From Agrobacterium tumefaciens (GTDB taxonomy: Bacteria > Pseudomonadota > Alphaproteobacteria > Rhizobiales > Rhizobiaceae): DNA of 64,000 bases. The translations under genes and the position numbers were made by a program. The stretch lies in assembly GCA_017744915.1 (NCBI GenBank), contig JAGIAH010000001.1, positions 372,001 through 436,000 of the forward strand. The letters are read 5' to 3'. Below the pieces are notes generated by a model that had not been told where the DNA came from, searched no databases, and saw only the letters and a list, made by a program, of their open reading frames with translations. This document shows, piece after piece, positions 38,121-45,329 of this stretch; positions within the stretch are counted from its first letter, which is position 1; each line of letters starts with the position of its first letter.

Positions 38121-39392
38121 ATGTCCAGCGACCCAAAGAATCCGGATTTTCAGGACCCGCGCATCGCTGCGCTGATGGCGTCCGCGGAGCGTGACCGGCC
38201 GGTGGCCGACAGCAGCCGGCGCGTGGGGCGCGACGGCCGGGAATTCTGTATCTATCCGGGACAGCTCGGTTACGACATGCAGGAAGAGCTCGACTTCCTG
38301 TCCAACCGCGTCATGGAGGCGAACGTCTTCTTCACCGGGCGGCTTCTCGCCCCCGCCATGCCGCGCATCGATGACAAGTCCGTGCGCTTCGCCCTCATTC
38401 GCGACGAGAACGGCGCCAGAAGCCGCATGCGCTTTCTGATGCCCTTTACCGTGGAAAAGCCGGGCTTTTCCATCGGCCCCTCCATCGTTCGTGTCTGGGC
38501 CAATCCATTCGGACCGCTCGGCACGCCGCTGGTCGACACCGAGGGGGCGGCCGAAACCCTCGACAATCTTTTCGACGCGCTTTCCGACAGGGACATGCGC
38601 CTGCCGAATGTTCTGGTGCTGCCGGATGTGCGACTGGAGGGACCCTTCGCCCGCATGTTCAGGGCCATTGCGCTCAGCCGCAATCTGCCGGTGACGACGA
38701 CGGGCCATTATCACCGGCCGATGCTGGAAAGTCTCCTCGATGGCAGGGCCTATCTACGAAATGCCCTTGCCCCGCACCACTTGCGCGAAATGAGCAGGCA
38801 ATGGCGCCAGCTCGAAAAACTTGGCCCCCTCTCCTACACCGTGACCCGGCAGCCACAGGACGTGCGCTACCGCATGGAGGAGTTTCTGGCGCTGGAGGCG
38901 AGTGGCTGGAAAGGCCGCAAACGCACCGCGCTGGTCAATGACCGATATCGCGCCGCCTTCGCCCGCGAGGCGATCACCAATCTGGCCGAAGCGGATGCAG
39001 TGCGTATCCACACCATCGATCTCAATGGCAGCGCCATCGCATCCATGGTCGTCTTCATCACGGCCGGCGAGGCCTATACGTGGAAGACCGCCTTCGACGA
39101 AAACTATTCGCAATTTTCTCCCGGCAAGCTGCTGGTGCAGAAACTGACCGACTGGCACCTGGATGACGCCAATATTCTGCGCAGCGACAGTTGCGCCGTG
39201 CCCGATCATCCGATCATGAGCCGCTTCTGGCAGGAACGGCAAGAAATGGGCACGCTGGTCGTCGGCCTGACTCAAAACAGCGACCGCGACGTGCGGCAGG
39301 TTTCCACGCAGGTGGACATGTACCGCAACACCCGCAACCTCGCCCGCAGCCTGCGGCAGAAAATCCTGTCCTTCGGACGCAAGGGCAATTGA
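38121..39392 (+). CDS. CelD/FemAB-like GNAT-fold acyltransferase
   Basis: A 423-residue soluble protein. The C-terminal half (about 230-380) has the GNAT_6/CelD pattern: RYRMEEFLALEASGWKGRKR, then IHTIDLNGSAIASMVVFITA and TWKTAFDENYSQFSPGKLLV, which is diagnostic for this group of acyl-transferring proteins found in cellulose and exopolysaccharide loci. The N-terminal half matches the duplicated FemAB fold only loosely. It starts 7 bp after the flippase stop. It probably acylates a sugar or amino-sugar before or during export; donor and acceptor are unknown. A hairpin (ATCCGAAGG/CCTTCGGAT) begins at its stop. Confidence 0.78.
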   Translation: MSSDPKNPDFQDPRIAALMASAERDRPVADSSRRVGRDGREFCIYPGQLGYDMQEELDFLSNRVMEANVFFTGRLLAPAMPRIDDKSVRFALIRDENGARSRMRFLMPFTVEKPGFSIGPSIVRVWANPFGPLGTPLVDTEGAAETLDNLFDALSDRDMRLPNVLVLPDVRLEGPFARMFRAIALSRNLPVTTTGHYHRPMLESLLDGRAYLRNALAPHHLREMSRQWRQLEKLGPLSYTVTRQPQDVRYRMEEFLALEASGWKGRKRTALVNDRYRAAFAREAITNLAEADAVRIHTIDLNGSAIASMVVFITAGEAYTWKTAFDENYSQFSPGKLLVQKLTDWHLDDANILRSDSCAVPDHPIMSRFWQERQEMGTLVVGLTQNSDRDVRQVSTQVDMYRNTRNLARSLRQKILSFGRKGN

Positions 39393-39420
39393 TCCGAAGG
39401 ACGCCGGGCGCCCTTCGGAT
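39392..39420. terminator. Hairpin between convergent genes
   Basis: ATCCGAAGG pairs with CCTTCGGAT around a GC-rich interior (ACGCCGGGCGC). There is no T-run, so it may work with Rho or just mark the transcript end. Confidence 0.45.
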
Positions 39421-39443
39421 TGACCCGGCAAGTGAAGCCAGTT

Positions 39444-40076
39444 TCAGCGCGACGCCGTCCGGATCATCTTGCACAATTGCGTCAAGGCCGCATCGTATCC
39501 GCCTCCCAGAATGTCGATGCAGCGGCGGGCGAGCTTTATCTGCTCGGTCCGCGACATGTCGTTATAGGCCTGCAAGGCGTTGCGCACGGCGCCGGGCGAC
39601 ACCGTGCCCGAGCCGCCGGGATTGGAAGGACTGCCGCCCGGATTTCCGGGTGTGCCGGTTGAGCCCGAGCCGCCGATGCCAACCCCGACACCGAGGCCAA
39701 GTCCGCCCGATCCACCGACATTCGCCCCGACATTGGCATTGATGCCATCAGAGCCGCCAACGGAAGCGTTCACACCCGCATTGACGCCACTGGAACCGCC
39801 AACGGATGCATTGACATCCGCATTGACCCCGTTGCTGCCGCCAACCGAAGCGTTGACATCCGCCCCCAGGCCGCCGCTCCTGCCGCCGACATCGGCGCTG
39901 GCATTGACACCACCGCTGCCACCAACGGAGGCATCAACCCCGAGCCCGCCGCTGCCATTGTCACCCACACTGGCATTGACCCCATTTTCGCCACCAAGGC
40001 CGATATCCAGCGCATGGGCATGGACCGGCAAGATCAGGCAGGCAGACAATAATAAATTGCGAGAAAGCGCCCTCAT
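39444..40076 (-). CDS. Secreted glycine-rich protein with 14-residue tandem repeats
   Basis: A 210-residue exported protein. The signal peptide is MRALSRNLLLSACLILPVHA, cleaved near HALD. Residues 24-140 are Gly/Val/Asn/Ala/Ser-rich; three consecutive exact-period units of 14 residues (VNASVGGSNGVNAD, VNASVGGSSGVNAG, VNASVGGSDGINAN) cover 74-115, flanked by degenerate copies. A Gly/Pro hinge (140-160) leads to a conserved-looking globular C-terminus (165-210) with Cys186 and Cys202. I recognise no named family; similar glycine-rich proteins occur in Rhizobiales. It sits on the opposite strand from the adjacent polysaccharide genes and has a long AT-rich upstream region. A structural or matrix role is plausible but unproved. 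Confidence 0.75.
   Translation of the reverse strand: MRALSRNLLLSACLILPVHAHALDIGLGGENGVNASVGDNGSGGLGVDASVGGSGGVNASADVGGRSGGLGADVNASVGGSNGVNADVNASVGGSSGVNAGVNASVGGSDGINANVGANVGGSGGLGLGVGVGIGGSGSTGTPGNPGGSPSNPGGSGTVSPGAVRNALQAYNDMSRTEQIKLARRCIDILGGGYDAALTQLCKMIRTASR
39732..39857 (-). repeat. Three 42-bp tandem repeats within the glycine-rich gene
   Basis: The DNA coding for residues 74-115 consists of three in-frame 42-bp units with few differences, such as TTGACATCCGC versus TTGACGCCAC on the plus strand. This is a likely site of copy-number change by slippage or recombination. Confidence 0.75.
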
Positions 40077-40371
40077 AATTTCCTCCCTATGAGTTTAGCC
40101 ATTCCCGCCCCGCGTGGAAATTCCACCCTGACATCATAATTCAATTAGTAATTGCGTATATTCTAATTTATTAGAGGTCCCTAATATTACCCTAATACGG
40201 CGACCGTGGGTGTAGTGAACCGGCACAGTCACCGCCCGCGACATTTTGATTGGCAGCATGGCAAAGACGGAAAACCGCGCGCGCAAACACGCGCAATTCA
40301 GAAGGATAAGTCAGCTTTGGGGTTGCACGCATGGTCTTGCCCATGATAGACGCCGTGGCATTACCACCGTT
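40077..40371. other. AT-rich upstream region of the glycine-rich gene and tRNA leader
   Basis: The stretch 40130-40200 is strongly AT-rich (for example AATTAGTAATTGCGTATATT) and contrasts with the GC-rich surroundings. It probably carries the promoter of the glycine-rich gene. Nearer the tRNA, TTGCAC (40323) and GATAGA (40345) with 16-bp spacing may be the tRNA promoter. No gene is seen. Confidence 0.5.
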
Positions 40372-40456
40372 GCCCCAATGGCGGAATTGGTAGACGCGCC
40401 GCACTCAAAATGCGGTTCCGAAAGGAGTGCTGGTTCGATCCCGGCTTGGGGTACCA
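40372..40456 (+). tRNA. tRNA-Leu (anticodon CAA)
   Basis: The 85-base sequence folds as a class II tRNA: acceptor GCCCCAA with TTGGGGT (a G-U first pair, as in many tRNA-Leu), D arm with TTGGTAGAC, anticodon stem CCGCA/TGCGG around loop CTCAAAA giving anticodon CAA (reads UUG), a long variable arm (TTCCGAAAGGAGT), T loop GGTTCGATCC, discriminator A and an encoded CCA. No integrase gene or flanking repeat was seen. Confidence 0.95.
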
Positions 40457-40720
40457 TTTCCGAACAGAACTGACTTCCTTATTTTGTCCAGCGCATTCCC
40501 GTGGCCACTTCAATGGCCCTGCGCCACCGGCAAGCTCACGAAACTTTGCTTACACATCCCCCGAACATTGCCGGGCTTTCATTTGCCAGATGCGGCGGAC
40601 TGGATTAGACGAATCCCGTTACACCCCGTGAAGACCGGCGACTTAATTTCGCCATCACGCCCGCCTTTTTGAAAGCCCGTCCGGGATATCTGCTTCTTCG
40701 TGAAGTTTGAGGAAAACAAC

Positions 40721-41236
40721 ATGGCCAATGCGACCACCGCCGACAATAGCCGCACGCTCGCCGCTCTCGGCGTCACGGCGGGAATGATCTTCACCGTCGG
40801 CTCCGCCCTCGGTTTCCAGCATATTGGCGGTTATACGCCCTGCGCACTGTGCCTCTTGCAGCGCGATCCCTATTATTACGCCATTCCGCTGGGCATTTTG
40901 GCCGTTGCGGCCAGCATCTTCAAGCTGCCGGTGCAGATCACCCGGCTGCTCCTCGCCCTCATCGGCGTGGCGATGCTGATCGGCGCTGGGCTTGGCGTCT
41001 ATCACGCCGGCGTGGAATGGGGTTTCTGGGCAGGCCCGATCACCTGTGCGACCGGTGCTCCTTCCATCACCACCAATGCCGGCGACCTGTTGGGCAATCT
41101 GAACGCCATCAAGGCGCCCTCCTGCAACGACGCCGCCCTTCGGGTGCTCGGCCTTTCTTTTGCGGGCTGGAATGTCATCGCAAGCGTTGCACTTGCGGCA
41201 GTCGCCTTTTTTGGCGCGAGCCGTAAAAGCCGGTAA
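40721..41236 (+). CDS. Disulfide bond formation protein B (DsbB family)
   Basis: A 171-residue inner-membrane protein with four helices. The first periplasmic loop holds CALC (Cys41 and Cys44 region), the quinone-linked pair, and the second loop holds the other pair (GPITCATGAPS and IKAPSCND), so all four redox cysteines are present. It re-oxidises a DsbA partner and passes electrons to ubiquinone. ATG at 40721 follows GAGGAAAACAAC; an upstream in-frame ATG at 40700 is less likely. No dsbA gene is adjacent. Confidence 0.88.
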   Translation: MANATTADNSRTLAALGVTAGMIFTVGSALGFQHIGGYTPCALCLLQRDPYYYAIPLGILAVAASIFKLPVQITRLLLALIGVAMLIGAGLGVYHAGVEWGFWAGPITCATGAPSITTNAGDLLGNLNAIKAPSCNDAALRVLGLSFAGWNVIASVALAAVAFFGASRKSR

Positions 41237-41266
41237 GCGGAAAAACCATGTTGCAGTCCTGAAGGA

Positions 41267-41824
41267 TCAGGGCTGCAGCTCGGTATCCCAGTAAAGATAG
41301 TCCATCCAGCTTTCGTGCAGATAGTTGGGCGGGAACAGACGCCCGTTATTGTGCAAATCCTGAACCGTCGGCTGGAAGGGCTTCTGGGCCGGGAACATGC
41401 CCGCCTGTTTGGGAAGCTTGCTGCCTTTTTTGAGGTTGCAGGGAGAGCACGCCGCGACGACGTTGTGCCAGGTGGTTTCACCGCCATGCGCGCGGGGAAT
41501 CACGTGGTCGAAGGTCAATTCGTCCCGCGTGCCGCAATACTGGCATTCGAACTTGTCCCGAAGGAAAACGTTGAAGCGCGTGAAAGCGGGGTTGCGGGTT
41601 GGCTGCACGTAAGTCTTGAGGCTGACGACACTCGGCAGCCGCATGGAAAAGCTGGGGGACGACACCGCGTGATCATATTCTGCAATGATGTTCACACGGT
41701 CTAGAAAGACAGCCTTGATCGCGTCCTGCCAGGACCATAACGACAAGGGGTAATAACTCAGTGGCCTGTAGTCTGCGTTCAGAACGAGCGCCGGCAGGGC
41801 CTGTGGTGAAACTGCAATCGTCAA
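41267..41824 (-). CDS. HNH endonuclease family protein
   Basis: A 185-residue HNH nuclease. The core is FECQYCGTRDELTFDHVIPR, then GGETTWHNVVAACSPCNLKK: two CxxC pairs (CQYC and CSPC) hold a structural zinc and the DH...N...H residues form the beta-beta-alpha metal site. The N-terminal LNADYRPLSYYPLSLWSWQD is the conserved lead of the widespread stand-alone bacterial version. It has no adjacent mobile or restriction gene. The biological role of this version is not established. Confidence 0.88.
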   Translation of the reverse strand: MTIAVSPQALPALVLNADYRPLSYYPLSLWSWQDAIKAVFLDRVNIIAEYDHAVSSPSFSMRLPSVVSLKTYVQPTRNPAFTRFNVFLRDKFECQYCGTRDELTFDHVIPRAHGGETTWHNVVAACSPCNLKKGSKLPKQAGMFPAQKPFQPTVQDLHNNGRLFPPNYLHESWMDYLYWDTELQP

Positions 41825-42170
41825 GGGCTTCTCCTGAGCGATTCGGCATCTGCACTTGTATATTAGGTCCGTTGTTACAGGATTGTGAAGCCTATAAATG
41901 CAGCGACGAAGAGCTTAATTTTTGAGCCGCAGAAAGGTCATTTTTGCATTGCTGGCGATCGTGCCGCCCGGCCGCACCCGGTAGCCACACGACATCTTCG
42001 GCCGAAGCAGCAGGCAGGTGATTCGCCCGCCGGCCGGCACAAATCCTTCTCACGCCGGACGCAATATCGGTGATATGATGATCCCGACCAGCGATTGGAA
42101 ATGAATGCGCGCCGGCCGTGGCAAATATGCGGCGGAGGCATCTATCGTTGCATCAATGGAGGAAACGGCC
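41825..42170. other. 346-base intergenic region
   Basis: The divergent upstream regions of the HNH gene and a small secreted protein gene. TTGTTACAGGATTGTGAAG near 41870 may belong to the HNH promoter. No repeat or RNA gene was recognised. Confidence 0.4.
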
Positions 42171-42473
42171 ATGATGTTGCGCAGACGGCAAGCGACGAGG
42201 TTGCGGCACAGCCTGGCGGCCGGGGCCTTCACCCTCATGATCGGCCTTGCCACGAGCGCCCATGCCCAGCAATACCAGAATTTCGAAGTGACGCCGGATG
42301 GCCGGGGCGGCGCGCAGGGAACGATCGGCGGGCATAATTTCGAAATCTACCGAAATTACGACCGGCCACCGGCAGGCCGCAGCGCCTCGCCCGATACGCG
42401 GCGCGAGCTCAGACGGGCCGTTCCGCAACAGAGTTGTATTGTCGACGCCGAGGGCCGCACCCGGTGCAAGTGA
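42171..42473 (+). CDS. Small secreted protein of unknown function
   Basis: A 100-residue protein with a signal peptide (LAAGAFTLMIGLATSAHA, cut before QQYQNF). The mature 65 residues contain GGAQGTIGGHNFEIYRNYD and end CIVDAEGRTRCK, so the two cysteines could form a C-terminal loop. ATG at 42171 follows GGAGGAAACGGCC. I recognise no domain beyond similarity in pattern to small rhizobial periplasmic proteins. It precedes the BTLCP peptidase gene by 136 bp in the same direction. Confidence 0.65.
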   Translation: MMLRRRQATRLRHSLAAGAFTLMIGLATSAHAQQYQNFEVTPDGRGGAQGTIGGHNFEIYRNYDRPPAGRSASPDTRRELRRAVPQQSCIVDAEGRTRCK

Positions 42474-42609
42474 GGGCCGCCGCCTGTTCCCGTCACGCGG
42501 CAGCAAAATTAGATTTCATTAAAATGCAATCTATCGACTTAAACGGCCCGCAACAAAGGGCCGCTATGGTGCCAGGCACAAGGAAAAGCAACTGTGCAGG
42601 GGCAAGGAC

Positions 42610-43215
42610 ATGGCGAATAAGGCAATCCGTCTGGCAAGGGTTTTTGCCATCGCTGCCAGCGTGACGGCAGGCATGGCAACAACGGCATCGGCGGTCCAGC
42701 TTGGCGGCCTGACGCATAAGCCTGCCACACCGAGGCCCGGCCAGTTCATGACGACGACCCGCTCCACCATCGCACCCATCGCCTTTGCGAAATTTTGTGA
42801 GGATGCTGCCGACCAGTGCATCCGCATCGGCGATCGCGACACAGTGGAACTGACCAAAGAGAACCGCGCGGAACTCCAGCGCATCAATTACGAGATCAAT
42901 ACGTCGATCAGCTATGCCGGTGAACGGGACGGTGAAGACGACTGGAAGCTGAACCCGGCAAGCGGCGATTGCGAGGATTTCGCGGTGACCAAGAGACAGC
43001 GCCTCCTGCGCGCCGGCTGGCCTTCCGGCGCCCTGCGCATCGCCACCGCCCGCACCACGGAAGGTATAGGTCACGCCGTTCTGATCGTCAGCACCAGCCA
43101 GGGCGATATGGTGCTGGATAACCGCACCAATGTCGTCAAACCGTGGAAAGCGGTCGATCTGAAATGGATCAAGATCCAGTCGCACGAAAACCCGCGTGTC
43201 TGGCTGAAACTCTAG
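42610..43215 (+). CDS. Bacterial transglutaminase-like cysteine peptidase (LapG superfamily)
   Basis: A 201-residue exported protein with a signal peptide (IAASVTAGMATTASA). The papain-like catalytic residues are in place: Cys121 in GDCEDFAV, His155 in GIGHAVLIV and Asp170 in MVLDN. These motifs define the BTLCP family, whose best-known member LapG cleaves large RTX adhesins when c-di-GMP is low. The calcium-binding acidic cluster (GERDGEDDW) before the Cys also fits. No LapD or LapA gene is adjacent, and rhizobia encode several such peptidases, so adhesin processing is only a hypothesis. Confidence 0.8.
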   Translation: MANKAIRLARVFAIAASVTAGMATTASAVQLGGLTHKPATPRPGQFMTTTRSTIAPIAFAKFCEDAADQCIRIGDRDTVELTKENRAELQRINYEINTSISYAGERDGEDDWKLNPASGDCEDFAVTKRQRLLRAGWPSGALRIATARTTEGIGHAVLIVSTSQGDMVLDNRTNVVKPWKAVDLKWIKIQSHENPRVWLKL

Positions 43216-43479
43216 GGCATTTGTATTCCGAAGCTGCTGTGCGGTTTCGGGCGGCGGGCACGGACCACGGGTTAAAAACCACCTGTCTTTCAAGCACCGG
43301 AGAGGGTATTTTATCCTCCGGAAACCTTTGCATCCTGCCTTCCTGAGCCGCTTTTGGTTGCTTCATTCGGCAGGGCTTCGGTGGGTGGTCGCGCATTGCC
43401 TCAGCTGCGCTTCGGCGGGTGATGCGGCGGCGGCCTTCAACGCTCTTGACCTTGTGCGGGAGAGACAGTATCGCCAATT

Positions 43480-44271
43480 ATGCCCAAGGTGCTCAACTGG
43501 ATTCGCGGTCGTAAACAACCAGCCCCCCGCGACGACCGGAGGCGGCGCAGATTGGACCTTGGCGACAAACCAGCCTCATTCCCGATCTACGCCATTGGTG
43601 ACGTGCATGGCACTCTCGACCTGTTGTTGCAGGCGGAGCGGAAAATCCTTGCGGACCTGGCTCTCGACCCCTCTCCTGCACTGGTCGTTCTCCTTGGTGA
43701 CTACGTTGATCGCGGCCGCGATTCCTGCGGGGTTCTGGAACATTTGCTGCAGGCGCCGCCGGCACCGCTGCGCCGTATCGCGCTTTGCGGCAACCATGAG
43801 CAACTCTTCAACGATTTTCTTGAAAACCCGCAGGACAACATGCATTGGCTGGATTTTGGCGGCCGCCAGACGCTTTTGTCCTACGGCGTCGATATCGATT
43901 ATTTCCTGCACAGGGGACGCCTGAGACTGCAGCCATTCAAGGACGCCCTGCTGGGCGCTATTCCGCAAGCCCACCGCCAGCTTTTATCCAGCCTGCCCAT
44001 CAGCGCCCGTATAGGGCCTTATATCTTCGTGCATGCCGGTTTGAGGCCAGGCGTGCCGCTGGAAGCGCAGACCGATGAGGACATGTTGTGGATCAGGGAG
44101 CCATTCCTCTCGCAAGGCGCGGGCCTGGATCTCCTGGTCATCCATGGCCACACGCCGGCCGCCGAACCCGAAACCGGCCCACAGCGGATCGGCATCGACA
44201 CCGGCGCCTTTACGACGGGCAGGCTCACCGTCCTTAAACTTTCGGACGCGGGCTTGCAGCTGCTGAGCTGA
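43480..44271 (+). CDS. PP1-like metallophosphoesterase (serine/threonine phosphatase type, PssZ-like)
   Basis: A 263-residue calcineurin-like phosphatase. Signature motifs are AIGDVHGTLDLLLQ (metal ligands), VVLLGDYVDRGRDS, ALCGNHEQL and later FVHAGLRPG and IHGHTP, in the order of PP1/PP2A and bacterial PrpA/PrpB enzymes. A related protein, PssZ, encoded in the exopolysaccharide cluster of Rhizobium leguminosarum, is required for exopolysaccharide synthesis. The position next to a pyruvyl transferase gene here suggests the same regulatory job. The ATG at 43480 is near AAGTTGGGCATAA-type sequence and has no strong ribosome-binding site. Confidence 0.82.
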   Translation: MPKVLNWIRGRKQPAPRDDRRRRRLDLGDKPASFPIYAIGDVHGTLDLLLQAERKILADLALDPSPALVVLLGDYVDRGRDSCGVLEHLLQAPPAPLRRIALCGNHEQLFNDFLENPQDNMHWLDFGGRQTLLSYGVDIDYFLHRGRLRLQPFKDALLGAIPQAHRQLLSSLPISARIGPYIFVHAGLRPGVPLEAQTDEDMLWIREPFLSQGAGLDLLVIHGHTPAAEPETGPQRIGIDTGAFTTGRLTVLKLSDAGLQLLS

Positions 44272-44345
44272 GGTGAGCAATCGGCTCATTATCCCGAAAG
44301 ACGGCCGTCATGCGTGTGCGAGAGGCCGTAACGAATTGCGGGTTC

Positions 44346-45293
44346 TCACGCGCTCTTGAATTGCCGTTTCCAGGTTTCGATTGCGTCCACCGGCAACTTT
44401 ATCGGCGGCACGTCGCTCCCGGAAATCCAGTTCGACATTCTGTCGAAGTCCTTGCGATCCATTGTCGGCAAACCGGTATCCTTGGAAATTTCCGTGGCCC
44501 GGTTATCGACTTTGACGATCAGGGCGCGGCAAAATTTCTGCATCGCGCGAATGCCGCCATGCAGGCGCGTGCCCACAAAATCCACATCCTCATTATCAAG
44601 AAAGTGATTATAGGCCGCGAGAGTCGGATCGATGAACTTTAGCCCGGAAATATTCATCGAAGCGAGATAGGCCGTATCCTCGCGTTGCTGCGGCCAGAAA
44701 TAGACGGTGTCGTAACGATCCTTCAGAATTTCAATCATCTTTTTGTCCTCCTCCTGCCGATTGAGGTAGAAGGTGAGCGTGGTGACGACGGAAGAGGCCT
44801 TGCCAGTGGGAATGGATTTGCAATGGTCCGGGCCAAGACCCCACATGGTCGGGCATGAGGTGTTCAGAACCTGTTTCCCCATGGATCGGAGTTTTTCGGC
44901 GGTGTAGTTGTCACGCACCGCATGTATGAATTTATCCGACAGGATTTTCTTCAAAATCCAGCGCGAATAGGCATTTGGCTGTTTCATGTAGTTCATCCAG
45001 CCGCAGCCAAGAAGAACGGTGTCGCGGAAGGCGAATGCATCCCATGGCAGCAGCTTCCACAACACGCGGGCTTCCATGTTCGACGCGAGAATATTCGTGC
45101 CGGCCACGAAGGCGGCTTCGCTCTGGCGCAGCAGCGACTTCGAGACATTCGTCATATATTCATGGGTCGCCACATGATAGGGATAGGCTTGCGGAACGAC
45201 CTCAAGCAACACGCCCTTGACGGCATCAAGAATGATCTGATCGCCAAGATTGTCCGAGGCTACGGTTGTATCGAGAATGGTAATCGTCTTCAT
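44346..45293 (-). CDS. Polysaccharide pyruvyl transferase family protein
   Basis: A 315-residue enzyme of the pyruvyl-transferase superfamily. The N-terminal ILDTTVASDNLGDQIILDAV and the C-terminal DVDFVGTRLHGGIRAMQ carry the two conserved blocks, the latter with the catalytic-type His. These enzymes add pyruvate ketals from phosphoenolpyruvate to hexoses, giving acidic polysaccharides; the family also includes some CsaB-like and glycosyl-transfer-like variants, so the exact acceptor is open. It is the last gene of a minus-strand operon GT4-flippase-pyruvyl transferase, 36 bp after the flippase. Confidence 0.83.
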   Translation of the reverse strand: MKTITILDTTVASDNLGDQIILDAVKGVLLEVVPQAYPYHVATHEYMTNVSKSLLRQSEAAFVAGTNILASNMEARVLWKLLPWDAFAFRDTVLLGCGWMNYMKQPNAYSRWILKKILSDKFIHAVRDNYTAEKLRSMGKQVLNTSCPTMWGLGPDHCKSIPTGKASSVVTTLTFYLNRQEEDKKMIEILKDRYDTVYFWPQQREDTAYLASMNISGLKFIDPTLAAYNHFLDNEDVDFVGTRLHGGIRAMQKFCRALIVKVDNRATEISKDTGLPTMDRKDFDRMSNWISGSDVPPIKLPVDAIETWKRQFKSA

Positions 45294-45329
45294 TAGAACC
45301 TCGTCCTGAAATTAAGCCGTTCTGCAATT

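Noticed and set aside
40372..40720. tRNA-Leu as an integration site for a mobile island.
   Set aside because: There is no integrase, no duplicated tRNA 3' end and no mobile gene next to it.
41267..41824. HNH gene as part of a defence or homing system.
   Set aside because: No methyltransferase, toxin, intron or recombinase gene accompanies it, and this stand-alone version is widespread as a chromosomal gene.
43169..43477. A 102-codon minus-strand frame in the gap before the phosphatase gene.
   Set aside because: It has no ribosome-binding site, no domain and a basic composition typical of chance frames; it also overlaps the end of the peptidase gene.
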